A stretch of 56,219 bases of DNA from PSRI01 sp041484195 (GCA_041484195.1 JBGPHC010000029.1:1-56219); one strand, 5' to 3'. Positions 41,572 to 50,532 are shown, counted from the first letter of the stretch. Made by a program: numbers and translations. Notes: generated by a model from the sequence alone, not told the origin.

Positions 41572-42771
41572 TCACCTTTGCCGGAAGGTTCCGGAAGGTC
41601 TTTTATTCCCATTCCGGCTCCTGGGTTGATATGATGGCCCGGCACCAAATTGCTGAGGCACTGAAGATTTTGGTACCGGGTTACCCAACAGATTTTCAAT
41701 TCCCGCGAAGCGATTTTGCTCTTTTTCGCTAATGAAGGTTATGGCGGTCCCGTCTGATTCAGCCCGGGCTGTGCGGCCGATACGGTGAATATAGTCTTCC
41801 CCGTCGTGAGGCACGTCATAATTGAGAACCAGGTCAACGTCTTCAATATCGATACCACGGGACAGAATATCTGTAGCCACCAGAATTTTCAGATGTCCCA
41901 TTCTGAATTCGGAAAGGACTTCTTCCCTTTTTTGCTGTTCCAGGTCGGAGTGGATCTCATCGGCTGAAAGACCAGCGCGTTTCAATTGCTGGGTAAGTTG
42001 TTTCACATTTTGCTTTCGCGAACAAAAAACCAGGATACTTTTGAAGTCTCTCAATTGCAGCAGATATTTTACCAAGGGCATTTTCTGTGCCTCGTACACC
42101 ACATAGGCAAGCTGCTTTATTTTGTCGGGTGGTTTTGAAATGGAAATATTTACTTCGACGGGTTGATGGAGAATTCGTTTCGCCAATTCCCTGATTTTAT
42201 GGGGCATGGTGGCAGAAAAAAGCAGGTTTTGCCTTTTTGCCGGCAAATAATTGATGATTCTCATGATATCATCATAAAATCCCATGTCCAGCATACGGTC
42301 TGCTTCATCCAATACCAGGTACTGCAATTTCTGCAATTTCACATAACCCATGTTTAAGTGGGCGATCATTTTGCCCGGGGTGCAGATTACAACATCCGCC
42401 CCACTGGAGAGCGCCTGTTTTTCCTGGATGAATGATCCGCCATCTCCTCCGCCGTATACCGCTATCGAACTCACGGAAGTGAAATAGGCGAGTCCTTCCA
42501 TGTGTTGGGCTATCTGCAGCGCCAATTCACGCGTTGGAACAATTACCAAGGCGCTGATATGATCGTTGTGATTTGTCTCAATAAGTTTGTCAATAAGTGG
42601 CAGCAGAAATGCGGCGGTCTTACCCGTGCCTGTTTGTGCAGAAGCTATGACATCTTTGCCCGCTAAAATATGGGGGATGACCTGGGCCTGTACGGGAGTT
42701 GGTGTTTCATAGCCGCCCGCTTCAATACCTTCCAATAGCTGTTCGTGGAAGCCGAAATCTCTGAAATTCAA
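41572..42771 (-). CDS. DEAD-box ATP-dependent RNA helicase (RhlE type)
   Basis: The 399-residue helicase remodels RNA, for example in ribosome assembly or RNA decay. The Q motif is in the first 35 residues (FRDFGFHEQLLEGIEAGGY, PTPVQ). Motif I AQTGTGKT is at 45-52, motif II DEAD is in VLDEADRMLDMGF, motif III is SATMP and motif VI is HRIGRTARA. The tail is short and basic. The start codon is TTG (42769-42771): an in-frame TAA lies four codons upstream and no ATG exists before motif I, while the protein already begins at the expected place. Confidence 0.93.
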   Translation of the reverse strand: MNFRDFGFHEQLLEGIEAGGYETPTPVQAQVIPHILAGKDVIASAQTGTGKTAAFLLPLIDKLIETNHNDHISALVIVPTRELALQIAQHMEGLAYFTSVSSIAVYGGGDGGSFIQEKQALSSGADVVICTPGKMIAHLNMGYVKLQKLQYLVLDEADRMLDMGFYDDIMRIINYLPAKRQNLLFSATMPHKIRELAKRILHQPVEVNISISKPPDKIKQLAYVVYEAQKMPLVKYLLQLRDFKSILVFCSRKQNVKQLTQQLKRAGLSADEIHSDLEQQKREEVLSEFRMGHLKILVATDILSRGIDIEDVDLVLNYDVPHDGEDYIHRIGRTARAESDGTAITFISEKEQNRFAGIENLLGNPVPKSSVPQQFGAGPSYQPRSRNGNKRPSGTFRQR

Positions 42772-42805
42772 ATTAAACTGGGTTTAGAAAAGAACTATTA
42801 TCATG

Positions 42806-42813
42806 CAAATATA
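42806..42813 (-). promoter_or_regulatory. -7 box of the DEAD-box helicase gene
   Basis: The minus strand reads TATATTTG, an exact TAnnTTTG match, 34 bases upstream of the TTG start. Confidence 0.5.
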
Positions 42814-42914
42814 ACATAATACGAGCGAAGGCGGAAGAATTGATTCCAGGGAACTACTGACGATCCATGCAGTGGGGCTAATTAATTTAGCATTGAGATT
42901 CATTAATTTAGAGG

Positions 42915-43739
42915 ATGCAACAAGATCAGTCAGAAATGAAAATCCGGGAATTTTACAATTCCACCAAAATGGAAGAGGACCGGCTTGAACAAAGCGTCTT
43001 CAAACTTGAGAAGCTGCGTTCCCGGGCTATTATTCAACGCTACCTCAGGCCCGGCGGGATGACAATAGTCGATATTGGAGGGGCCACCGGGGTTTATTCT
43101 TTTTGGTTACAAAGCCAAGGGTATTCGGTGCATTTGCTGGATTCCGCCGAAGCGCATATCGAAATGGCCAGGCAAACAGGAAATCATCTCAAAAAGCCGT
43201 TGGATTCCGTAAAATTAGGCGATGCCAGGTCCCTGCCCTATGTGGATGGGAAATTCGACCTCGCACTGGTATTAGGACCCCTCTATCATCTGCAGGAACA
43301 AAAGGATCGGGTGCAAACGCTGAAGGAGGCGAGGCGCGTGCTGAGACCGGGAGGAATAATACTGGCTGCTACTATCACCCGTTATGCTTCCCTGCTGGAT
43401 GGATTCAGGAGAAGCCTGGTGATGGATCCGAATTTTGTAAAGATCCTGGATCAGGATCTTGAAAGCGGGCAACATCACAACCCGACAGAAAAGACAGAAT
43501 ATTTTACAGATGCCTATTTTCATACGGAGACTGAAATTATATCGGAATTTGTGCAAGCGGGCTTTGCAACACCGAAGGTGATGGCCATTGAAGGATTCGG
43601 CTGGCTGATTCCGGATTTTGAAAGGCGATGGGAGGATGAGAGCTATCGCGAAAAGCTTATTCAATATATTGAACTCACGGAAACAAACCCAGCCATGATT
43701 GGCATCAGTTCCCATGTTATGACGGCTGCCATCAAATGA
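42915..43739 (+). CDS. SAM-dependent class I methyltransferase
   Basis: The 274-residue protein has the Rossmann methyltransferase core. Motif I is VDIGGATGVYSFWL near residues 52-65, with the acidic SAM-ribose ligand in HLLDSAEAH. Post-I is KLGDARSLPY, and LALVLGPLYHLQEQKDR and EARRVLRPGGIIL are motifs II/III. No substrate-specific feature is visible. It is divergent from the helicase gene and followed after 107 bp by the old yellow enzyme gene. Confidence 0.87.
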   Translation: MQQDQSEMKIREFYNSTKMEEDRLEQSVFKLEKLRSRAIIQRYLRPGGMTIVDIGGATGVYSFWLQSQGYSVHLLDSAEAHIEMARQTGNHLKKPLDSVKLGDARSLPYVDGKFDLALVLGPLYHLQEQKDRVQTLKEARRVLRPGGIILAATITRYASLLDGFRRSLVMDPNFVKILDQDLESGQHHNPTEKTEYFTDAYFHTETEIISEFVQAGFATPKVMAIEGFGWLIPDFERRWEDESYREKLIQYIELTETNPAMIGISSHVMTAAIK

Positions 43740-43846
43740 GTACTTTCTGGTGTCCTTACCTCATTCATGACCCGACTCCTGTTTTAGCGTTGCGAACATT
43801 TTGATTCGCGGACTGTAATTGAAAAAACCTGAATAAATTAAGATTC

Positions 43847-44917
43847 ATGTCCAAATTACTCAGCCCCTTCGCCATAAAAGACTTGAAATTTCGCAATCGA
43901 ATTGCGGTCTCTCCTATGTGCGAATATTCTTCAGAAGACGGTTTCGCCAATGACTGGCACCTGGTGCATTTGGGTAGTCGTGCGGTGGGGGGAGCGGGAT
44001 TGGTAATCACCGAGGCCACGGCTGTTTCGCCGGAAGGCCGGATATCGCCGGATGATCTGGGGATCTGGAAGGATGACCATATTGAAAAATTGAAGGTTAT
44101 CTGTTCGTTTATCCAAGAGCAGGGAGCAGCTGCAGGAATACAATTGGCACATGCCGGAAGAAAAGCCAGCAGTTCCTCTCCCTGGAAAGGAAGCAAACAG
44201 ATGGAAATTGACCATGGAGGATGGCAAACCTTCGCCCCCAGCAGCATCCCTTTTCATCCGGGAGATCGGAAGCCTCTTGAATTGACCATTGATGGGATCA
44301 AAGAGATCATCCGGGATTTCGGATTTGCTGCTCAAAGGGCCCTGATGGCCGGATTCAAGCTGATAGAAATCCATGCAGCCCATGGCTACCTGATCCATGA
44401 ATTTCTGTCGCCACTCAGTAACCATAGAACAGATGCATACGGAGGTAATTTTGAAAACAGGGCGAGACTATTGTATCAAATCATTGAAACCATTCAGGGA
44501 CTATGGCCTGAAAGAAATGGATTATTCGTGAGAATCTCGGCCACTGACTGGGCCGAGGGAGGATGGGGGCCGGATGATTCGGTGAAACTGGCTCAGGCCC
44601 TGCTAACAAAAGGAGTTGATCTTATCGACTGCTCTTCGGGTGGACTTGTTCCTGGAGTGAAAATACCATTGGCGCCCGGTTACCAGGTTCCATTTGCCGA
44701 AAAGATCAAAAAAGAAGCGGGTATTCTAACGGGAGCGGTGGGTTTGATCACTGAAGCTCAGCAGGCCGAAGAAATCCTGCAAAAAGGCCAGGCCGACCTG
44801 ATTATTATGGCCAGGGAATTGTTAAGAGATCCTTATTTTCCATTGCACGCCGCCCATCAGTTAGGCATTGACGTAATATGGCCCAGGCAATATGAGAGAG
44901 CGAAACCCAGGACCTGA
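43847..44917 (+). CDS. NADH:flavin oxidoreductase, old yellow enzyme family (YqjM/NamA-like)
   Basis: This 356-residue FMN-binding TIM barrel reduces activated C=C bonds with NAD(P)H. It has the YqjM-class N-terminus ISPMCEYSSEDGFANDWHLVH, whose Cys is the flavin-tuning residue of thermophilic-like OYEs. It also has QLAHAGRKASS, the substrate-binding HAAHGYLIHEFLSP with His-His, the SNHRTDAYGGNFENR signature and the C-terminal FMN-phosphate site ILTGAVGLI with DLIIMARELLRDP. The protein is full-length. Confidence 0.93.
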   Translation: MSKLLSPFAIKDLKFRNRIAVSPMCEYSSEDGFANDWHLVHLGSRAVGGAGLVITEATAVSPEGRISPDDLGIWKDDHIEKLKVICSFIQEQGAAAGIQLAHAGRKASSSSPWKGSKQMEIDHGGWQTFAPSSIPFHPGDRKPLELTIDGIKEIIRDFGFAAQRALMAGFKLIEIHAAHGYLIHEFLSPLSNHRTDAYGGNFENRARLLYQIIETIQGLWPERNGLFVRISATDWAEGGWGPDDSVKLAQALLTKGVDLIDCSSGGLVPGVKIPLAPGYQVPFAEKIKKEAGILTGAVGLITEAQQAEEILQKGQADLIIMARELLRDPYFPLHAAHQLGIDVIWPRQYERAKPRT

Positions 44918-45048
44918 GAGTTCATCTCTAACTTCTTTATCCGGAACCGTTTAGAGGGGCTGTGTGCCAAGGGGAAAAATGCAGGAATGGCAATGATGTC
45001 ATTACTCAGAAGCTTGGCGGGGTGTCCTTCTTTTCTTACCTTTGTCAA

Positions 45049-45056
45049 TAGTTTTG
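45049..45056 (+). promoter_or_regulatory. -7 box of the 51-residue basic protein gene
   Basis: TAGTTTTG matches TAnnTTTG exactly, 24 bases upstream of the ATG at 45081. Confidence 0.45.
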
Positions 45057-45080
45057 CATCCACATAATAAAAAATAAGAC

Positions 45081-45236
45081 ATGTCTATTTTGAACACCAA
45101 CAAGAAGAAAAATCAAGGTAAGAAAGGAAATCAGCAGAAAAATGCCCAACCTTTTCCTTCTCCCAAACCCAAGGCGAATTCAAAGGCCGCAACCAGGAAT
45201 ACCCGGCTCACAGGCGGTTCCCAGAGAGGTTCCTGA
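45081..45236 (+). CDS. 51-residue lysine-rich basic protein
   Basis: An ATG-to-TGA frame encodes MSILNTNKKKNQGKKGNQQ and onward to LTGGSQRGS. About a quarter of residues are Lys or Arg and there are no hydrophobic or aromatic segments apart from one Phe, so it should be unstructured and probably binds nucleic acid or the ribosome. The composition is unlike random translation, and a good -7 box lies at the right distance. No family is recognised. It follows the oxidoreductase by 163 bp. Confidence 0.6.
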   Translation: MSILNTNKKKNQGKKGNQQKNAQPFPSPKPKANSKAATRNTRLTGGSQRGS

Positions 45237-45318
45237 AAAAATGACTTAATGGATTAAGATCAGGGCGGGAACTGTTAAAGAAATTATATTATTTTCGTGA
45301 AGTACAAAAAATAAGCAC

Positions 45319-45352
45319 AAAAAAAAGGTCCACTGTAGAAACAGTAGACCTT
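45319..45352 (-). terminator. terminator-like hairpin, best read on the minus strand
   Basis: AAGGTCCACTGT (45325-45336) and ACAGTAGACCTT (45341-45352) pair over 12 positions with one mismatch and a 4-nt loop. The minus strand has eight T after the stem (45319-45326), while the plus strand has only three. No annotated minus-strand gene lies upstream, so it may end an undescribed small transcript. Confidence 0.55.
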
Positions 45353-45606
45353 TAAACGATTGCTTGCCCTATATAACTATTTCAAAACTATTGCCTGCTC
45401 ATTTTCGCAGCCTTCATACTGTATTTTTATTCGGCCTCTAACGACTGCTCAACGATTGCTTTGTCCTTTCTATTCTTAACTTCCTGATGCAAATCTAAGC
45501 CAGGCGAACACGTAATTAAAATCATCTTGGCCTTGATTATATTACGTCAAAAGCGGCAAGATTTTTGGTAACCCTTGCTGGTACTGTATTTCAGGACAAT
45601 TTAACA
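45353..45606. other. gap with a possible short minus-strand transcript
   Basis: Apart from the hairpin at 45319-45352, this stretch has a 32-residue minus-strand frame at 45427-45525 (ATG to TAA, starting MILITCSPGLDLHQE). It has no clear promoter and I cannot call it a gene. ACGATTGCTT occurs at 45356 and again about 96 bases later. The plus-strand leader of the next gene also lies here. Confidence 0.3.
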
Positions 45607-47172
45607 ATGATGCCCAACCGGTTTTCGGATATATTATTTCAATTGGTTCATTCGCTGGAGAAGTCAGAAAAAAGACATTTTAAACTCTACATCAAGAGGA
45701 GTTCTGCAAAAGAAGACCTTAAGATCATACATCTTTTCGATACCATAGACAAGGTGCATGAATACGACGAGAAGCTGATCTTAAAGAAAATGTCGCCCAT
45801 CACGAAGACTCAATTGGCGAACCTTAAAACGCATTTGTACAAGCAATTGCTGGCCAGTCTGCGGTTGTTGAAAACCACCGAGAACACAGACCTGCAATTG
45901 AGTGAACACCTTGACTACGCCCGCTTGTTGTATAATAAGGGCCTGAAACTTCAAAGCCTGAAAATCCTGGAAAAGGCTAAGGATCTCGCCAGGGCCAATC
46001 AGAAATTCAATTTTCTGGCGCAGGTAATTTCCCTCGAAAAAAAAATTGAGACTCTTCATATCACAAGAAGTTCTTTGGAGAAAACGCAACAGTTATCCGC
46101 TGAAGCATCGGAGATCAGCAGTCATGTTGACCGTGTAACAAGGCTCTCCAACCAGGCCCTGATGCTCTACCGATGGTATGTGCAAAACGGACACGCACGC
46201 AACGAAAAAGACGAAAAGGAAATTCGTGCATTTTTCCATGATAACCTTCCCGGGGATCTGCATGAGATCAAAGGTTTTTATGAAAAACTATACCTCTATC
46301 AGAGTTATTGCTGGTATGCCTATATCAGGCAGGATTTTCTGATGTATTACCGCTACAGTCAAAAGTGGATCGATTTGTTTGATGAGCAGCCGTTCATGAT
46401 ACCGGTAGAGACCGGACATTATATCAAGGGGATGCACAATTTGCTGAATGCACATTTCGTCCTTCGCAATTTTGAAAATTTCGAGTTAACCCTTTGCCGG
46501 TTTCAAAAATTTAGCAAGACCCCCGAAGCCAATCAGCATGATAATTTCCGCATACATACTTTTATTTATATCAACAGCGCCAGGATCAATCAGCACCTGA
46601 TGCGTGGAACTTTTGAAGAAGGTTTAAGAATAGTTCCTGAAATAGAAGGTAAACTTGAAGAGTATAGCCTGTTTGTTGACAGACACCGCATCCTGGTATT
46701 CAATTACAAATTCGCGAACCTGTATTTCGGAGCGGGCAATTACGAAAAGGCAATAGATTATCTGCAGAGAATCATCAATGGACCATTGGATATACGCCAG
46801 GATCTCCAGTGTTATGCTCGTCTCCTTCACCTGATGTCGCATTATGAACTGGGCAATGATGAGATCATTGAATCTCTGATCAAGTCGGTTTACCGGTTTA
46901 TGGCAAAGATGAAAAACCTCACCGTGGTGGAAGAGGAGATGTTTCGCTTTCTTCGCCGCTCTTTTCGCCTTTCCCCCGGGGAATTGAAAGCAGAGTTTGA
47001 AAAATTCCTGAACATCATCAGGCATCTCCAAAAAAACAGGTTCGAAACCAGGTCATTCGCATACCTGGATCTGATTTCATGGGTGGAAAGTAAAGTATAT
47101 GGGAAATCATTGAGCGCCGTGATCCAGGAGAAATACCAGAAGCGGAAAATCAGGCGATATACTAATCCGTAA
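45607..47172 (+). CDS. conserved helical protein of unknown function
   Basis: The 521-residue protein starts at ATG 45607 (or 45610); the frame extends upstream but that part lacks protein character. It begins MPNRFSDILFQLVHSLEKSEKRHFKLYIKRS. It is nearly all helical with many Leu, Lys, Tyr and Phe, and it has repeat-like pairs such as LDYARLLYNKGLKLQSLKIL and YEKAIDYLQRI that resemble TPR-type helices. It lacks a signal peptide and catalytic motifs. It may be a cytoplasmic scaffold specific to its bacterial family. No function is claimed. Confidence 0.75.
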   Translation: MMPNRFSDILFQLVHSLEKSEKRHFKLYIKRSSAKEDLKIIHLFDTIDKVHEYDEKLILKKMSPITKTQLANLKTHLYKQLLASLRLLKTTENTDLQLSEHLDYARLLYNKGLKLQSLKILEKAKDLARANQKFNFLAQVISLEKKIETLHITRSSLEKTQQLSAEASEISSHVDRVTRLSNQALMLYRWYVQNGHARNEKDEKEIRAFFHDNLPGDLHEIKGFYEKLYLYQSYCWYAYIRQDFLMYYRYSQKWIDLFDEQPFMIPVETGHYIKGMHNLLNAHFVLRNFENFELTLCRFQKFSKTPEANQHDNFRIHTFIYINSARINQHLMRGTFEEGLRIVPEIEGKLEEYSLFVDRHRILVFNYKFANLYFGAGNYEKAIDYLQRIINGPLDIRQDLQCYARLLHLMSHYELGNDEIIESLIKSVYRFMAKMKNLTVVEEEMFRFLRRSFRLSPGELKAEFEKFLNIIRHLQKNRFETRSFAYLDLISWVESKVYGKSLSAVIQEKYQKRKIRRYTNP

Positions 47173-47295
47173 TAAAACAGATTGATCAGAATCGGCCGCA
47201 TAAATAATCACAGTCTGTTGAATTCATCATTCCTTCGTAATCATTAAAATCAATAAACCTCCCCGGGATTCAGCCGCTATTCGTAAATTGCACCA

Positions 47296-49647
47296 ATGCA
47301 CGAGTTTTTAAAAGAGTTGAACGGACCACAGCTTGAGGCCGTACTGCACAAGGATGGCCCACTCATGATTGTTGCGGGGGCGGGGAGCGGCAAAACCAAG
47401 GTGTTGACTGCGCGGATCGCGCACCTGATGGCAGCGCACCAGGTTGACGCATTCAACATTCTTGCGCTCACATTTACCAATAAGGCTGCAAAGGAAATGA
47501 AGGAAAGAGTGGAGAAGATTCTGGGAAATAACGAAGCCCGCAACCTGTATATCGGCACATTTCACAGCGTTTTTGCACGTATTTTGAGGGGAGAGGCCCA
47601 TCGCCTTGGTTATCCCTCCAATTTTACCATCTATGATACCGATGACGCCAAGAGTGTTATCAAGACCGTGATCAATGAATTGAATCTCGACGATAAACAT
47701 TATAAGCCGGCAACAGTATATAACCGGATTTCATCGGCCAAGAATGCATTGGTGAGTCCCGTTGAATATGCAACAGACTACGCCATCCAGCAGGAGGATA
47801 TGCGCAGTAACCGGCCGGCCATCGCGCAGATCTATGATGCTTATGTGAAACGGTGCTTCAAGAACGGGGCAATGGATTTTGATGACCTGCTTCTTAAAAT
47901 GTATGAGATGCTCAAGAATTTCCCCGATGCTCTGAGCAAATACCAGCGAAAATTCAAATATATCCTGATCGACGAATACCAGGACACCAATCCCGCCCAA
48001 TACGAAATCATAAAATTACTCGGCGCTATGCATGAGAATGTGACCGTGGTGGGCGATGATGCCCAGAGTATTTACAGTTTTCGCGGAGCCACTATCGAGA
48101 ATATTCTGCAATTCCAGAAGGATTATGATGATGTTAAGCTTGTGAAGCTGGAACAGAATTACAGAAGTACCCAGAATATTCTGAGCGTTGCGAATAATGT
48201 GATCAGGCATAATAAGAACCAGATTGAAAAGCGGCTGTTCACAGAAAACGACGAAGGAGAAAAGATCAGGCTGGTTCGCACCATGACGGACAATGAAGAG
48301 GGGAAATTTGTGGCGGATACCATACAGGAACAAAAACTGCGCAATCATTATCACAACAAGGATTTTGCCATTCTTTACAGAACAAACGCGCAGAGCCGTG
48401 CATTTGAAGAAAGCCTGAGGCGCATGGGAATTGTTTATACTATTTATGGTGGCATCAGTTTTTACCAACGGAAGGAAATCAAGGATTTTGTGGCCTATTT
48501 GAGGTTGTTGGTAAATACCAGAGACGAAGAAGCACTGAAGAGGATCATAAATTTTCCAGCCAGGGGAATCGGTAAGACTACCATTGACAAATTGGTCCTG
48601 GCCGCCAATGAAAATAATATCTCCATGTGGGAGGTATTAGAGCGAGCCAGGGAATTTGGCCTCAAGGGCGGCATCCTGGAAGCCGTTGGGAATTTTGTGA
48701 CCATGATCAGGAGCTTTGCCAGCATGCTCCAGACTAAGAACGCCTATGAAGTGGCGGTGCATGTAGGCAAACAGACCAATCTCGTGAAAGAGCTATTCAA
48801 TGATAAGTCAACGGAAGGTGTAGCCCGTTATGAAAATATTCAGGAATTATTGAACTCTATTAAGGAATGGACGGAACTGCCGGCGAATGAGGAAGGCGAA
48901 GTGGGTGACAAGGGACCGGGCGCTTATCTGCAGCAAATTACTCTGCTCACGGATGCAGACGAAAAGGATCCGGATGCCGACACGGTGAAGCTGATGACGA
49001 TACATGCGGCGAAGGGTTTGGAATTCAGTTGCGTGTTTGCAGCCGGACTGGAAGAGATGTTGTTTCCCAATGCCATGAGCATTAATACGCGAGAGGAGTT
49101 GGAAGAAGAAAGAAGGCTTTTTTACGTGGTGATCACCAGGGCCAAGAGCAAATTATGGATAACCTACGCGAATACCCGATATAAGTTTGGTTCGCTGGTT
49201 CAAAATGAACCCAGCCGTTTCATCGAAGAATTGCCGGAAGAATATTTAGACAAGAGTTTTGCCGGAGGCGGCGCGAGGAATCAGTCGGCTGGATTTGGAG
49301 GAAGGGGCGCATTTGAACGAATGCATGGCGGAGGATTCGGGAGTGCGGAACAGGCAGAGCGTTTGTACGGCCCTCCATCCAAGGGAAAGAAGGATGGATC
49401 GCCATCTTATATGGCGCCAAAGACGCAACAAAAGACTATTGAACATAGCCCGGCTCCAGATTTTGTGGCCAGCGATATGGCCAATCTACAGGTAGGCCAA
49501 AAAGTGGAACACCAGAAATTTGGTTTTGGAGAAGTCACTAAATTAGAAGGCTCAGCACATAATCCTGTTGCCACTATCAAATTTGAGTTGAATGGCGAGA
49601 AGAAGATCATGCTGAATTATGCCAGGCTCAGGATTGTGGAAGCATGA
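47296..49647 (+). CDS. ATP-dependent DNA helicase, PcrA/UvrD family
   Basis: This 783-residue SF1A 3'-5' helicase acts in repair and removes RecA or RNA polymerase from DNA. The Q motif is LNGPQLEAVLH, Walker A AGAGSGKT is at 27-34, and motif Ia is ALTFTNKAAKEM. Motif II is ILIDEYQDTNPAQYEI, motif III is VVGDDAQSIYSFRGA, motif IV is LEQNYRS, motif V is MTIHAAKGLEF and motif VI is FYVVITRAK. A glycine-rich linker (about 650-680) leads to a C-terminal Tudor-like domain (VGQKVEHQKFGFGEVTKLEG), known in PcrA to contact RNA polymerase. Full-length. Confidence 0.95.
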   Translation: MHEFLKELNGPQLEAVLHKDGPLMIVAGAGSGKTKVLTARIAHLMAAHQVDAFNILALTFTNKAAKEMKERVEKILGNNEARNLYIGTFHSVFARILRGEAHRLGYPSNFTIYDTDDAKSVIKTVINELNLDDKHYKPATVYNRISSAKNALVSPVEYATDYAIQQEDMRSNRPAIAQIYDAYVKRCFKNGAMDFDDLLLKMYEMLKNFPDALSKYQRKFKYILIDEYQDTNPAQYEIIKLLGAMHENVTVVGDDAQSIYSFRGATIENILQFQKDYDDVKLVKLEQNYRSTQNILSVANNVIRHNKNQIEKRLFTENDEGEKIRLVRTMTDNEEGKFVADTIQEQKLRNHYHNKDFAILYRTNAQSRAFEESLRRMGIVYTIYGGISFYQRKEIKDFVAYLRLLVNTRDEEALKRIINFPARGIGKTTIDKLVLAANENNISMWEVLERAREFGLKGGILEAVGNFVTMIRSFASMLQTKNAYEVAVHVGKQTNLVKELFNDKSTEGVARYENIQELLNSIKEWTELPANEEGEVGDKGPGAYLQQITLLTDADEKDPDADTVKLMTIHAAKGLEFSCVFAAGLEEMLFPNAMSINTREELEEERRLFYVVITRAKSKLWITYANTRYKFGSLVQNEPSRFIEELPEEYLDKSFAGGGARNQSAGFGGRGAFERMHGGGFGSAEQAERLYGPPSKGKKDGSPSYMAPKTQQKTIEHSPAPDFVASDMANLQVGQKVEHQKFGFGEVTKLEGSAHNPVATIKFELNGEKKIMLNYARLRIVEA

Positions 49648-49669
49648 TGTTTTTGGTCCACAATTCTCC

Positions 49670-49705
49670 ACTTACTATTGACTATCGACTACTTACTATT
49701 GACTA
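49670..49705. repeat. 15-bp direct repeat, two copies
   Basis: ACTTACTATTGACTA occurs exactly at 49670-49684 and 49691-49705, period 21 bp, in the gap between two convergent genes. Confidence 0.6.
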
Positions 49706-49713
49706 ATGTCTAA

Positions 49714-49794
49714 TCCGCCTTCAGTAAACCTTCCGCCTTCGGTATACCTACGGCGGGCGAGGTCGGTAAATCTACGGCGGTCAAGGTCGGCGGA
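49714..49794. repeat. GC-rich palindromic intergenic repeat
   Basis: The element is bounded by TCCGCC (49714-49719) and GGCGGA (49789-49794). Inside is a hairpin CCGCC-ttc-GGTATACC-tac-GGCGG (49733-49755) and two related CTACGGCGG segments. The form is that of dispersed palindromic repeats in Bacteroidota genomes, but only one copy is in this window. Confidence 0.55.
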
Positions 49795-49798
49795 CGAA

Positions 49799-49825
49799 GA
49801 AAAAAGAGCTGCCTTGTGGCAGCTC
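49799..49825 (-). terminator. terminator of the 49850 gene
   Basis: GAGCTGCC (49806-49813) and GGCAGCTC (49818-49825) form a perfect 8-bp stem. The minus strand reads a T-run directly after it. Confidence 0.78.
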
Positions 49826-49849
49826 CTTTACCTGTCTCATGCTTCAACT

Positions 49850-50458
49850 CTATTCTAATTCCTTCATCCATGCCTGTGCTTCTTCCCTGGCCGCTTTAAT
49901 CACTTCCCTCCCTGCACGATAACACAATTTCCATTGCTGGCTCTTGCTTTCATATTCCGGATTCACAAAACTGCCCCCGCTCAATTTCGCGTCAAAATCC
50001 ACCGTGGCTGAAATATCCAGGAATTCCTGAAGGCGTTTCTTCACCGTTACATCCGGATCTGAAGGCATACGGTTCTCATCGTCTGATTTGTTCAACTGCC
50101 TGTCAATTGCGTTGTTCACCATCTTCATGGGATTGGGAATTCCCAGTTTCTTGGGTCTGCGGCCACCGCCCAACATCTGCTGACGCCATTGCCTGTACTT
50201 TGATTTGAATTCATCTGTCTTAGAATAATCCTTTGCAAATTTTATCAACTGCCTGGCTCCTTCCACTCTTACCTCAACCGGTAAACTCCTGGCCTTTTTC
50301 ACGACTTCATCTCCTGCCGAAAAATTCCCGCTGCCAAATGCCGACAACATTATTTCCTTTGCCTTGTCCTGCGCAACATTCAGTTCTTCAAAAATATTCA
50401 ATGCTATGGTTGCAGCCATGAGCAGACCCGCGATCGAAAAATATACTAACCGTTTCAT
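49850..50458 (-). CDS. membrane-anchored or exported protein of unknown function
   Basis: The 202-residue protein starts at ATG 50456-50458 (MKRLVYFSIAGLLMAATIALNI), an N-terminal hydrophobic segment that is either an uncleaved anchor or a signal peptide. Ten in-frame codons upstream are probably leader. The rest is charged and helical, with EVVKKARSLPVEVRVEGARQ, an Arg/Lys/Gly-rich turn (GGGRRPKKLG) and a C-terminal EVIKAAREEAQAWMKELE. No known family is recognised. Its upstream region carries a -7 box and two palindromic operator-like sites, so it is probably tightly controlled. Confidence 0.75.
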   Translation of the reverse strand: MKRLVYFSIAGLLMAATIALNIFEELNVAQDKAKEIMLSAFGSGNFSAGDEVVKKARSLPVEVRVEGARQLIKFAKDYSKTDEFKSKYRQWRQQMLGGGRRPKKLGIPNPMKMVNNAIDRQLNKSDDENRMPSDPDVTVKKRLQEFLDISATVDFDAKLSGGSFVNPEYESKSQQWKLCYRAGREVIKAAREEAQAWMKELE

Positions 50459-50501
50459 AACTTTAAATTGATTGGTTTTGCCTTTCATTCATTTACTGGT
50501 A

Positions 50502-50509
50502 CAAACATA
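50502..50509 (-). promoter_or_regulatory. -7 box of the 49850 gene
   Basis: The minus strand reads TATGTTTG, an exact TAnnTTTG match, with TTG 20 nt upstream. That TTG abuts the operator-like palindrome at 50533-50548. Confidence 0.55.
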
Positions 50510-50532
50510 CTCTGCGAGACAGGATCCTGCAA

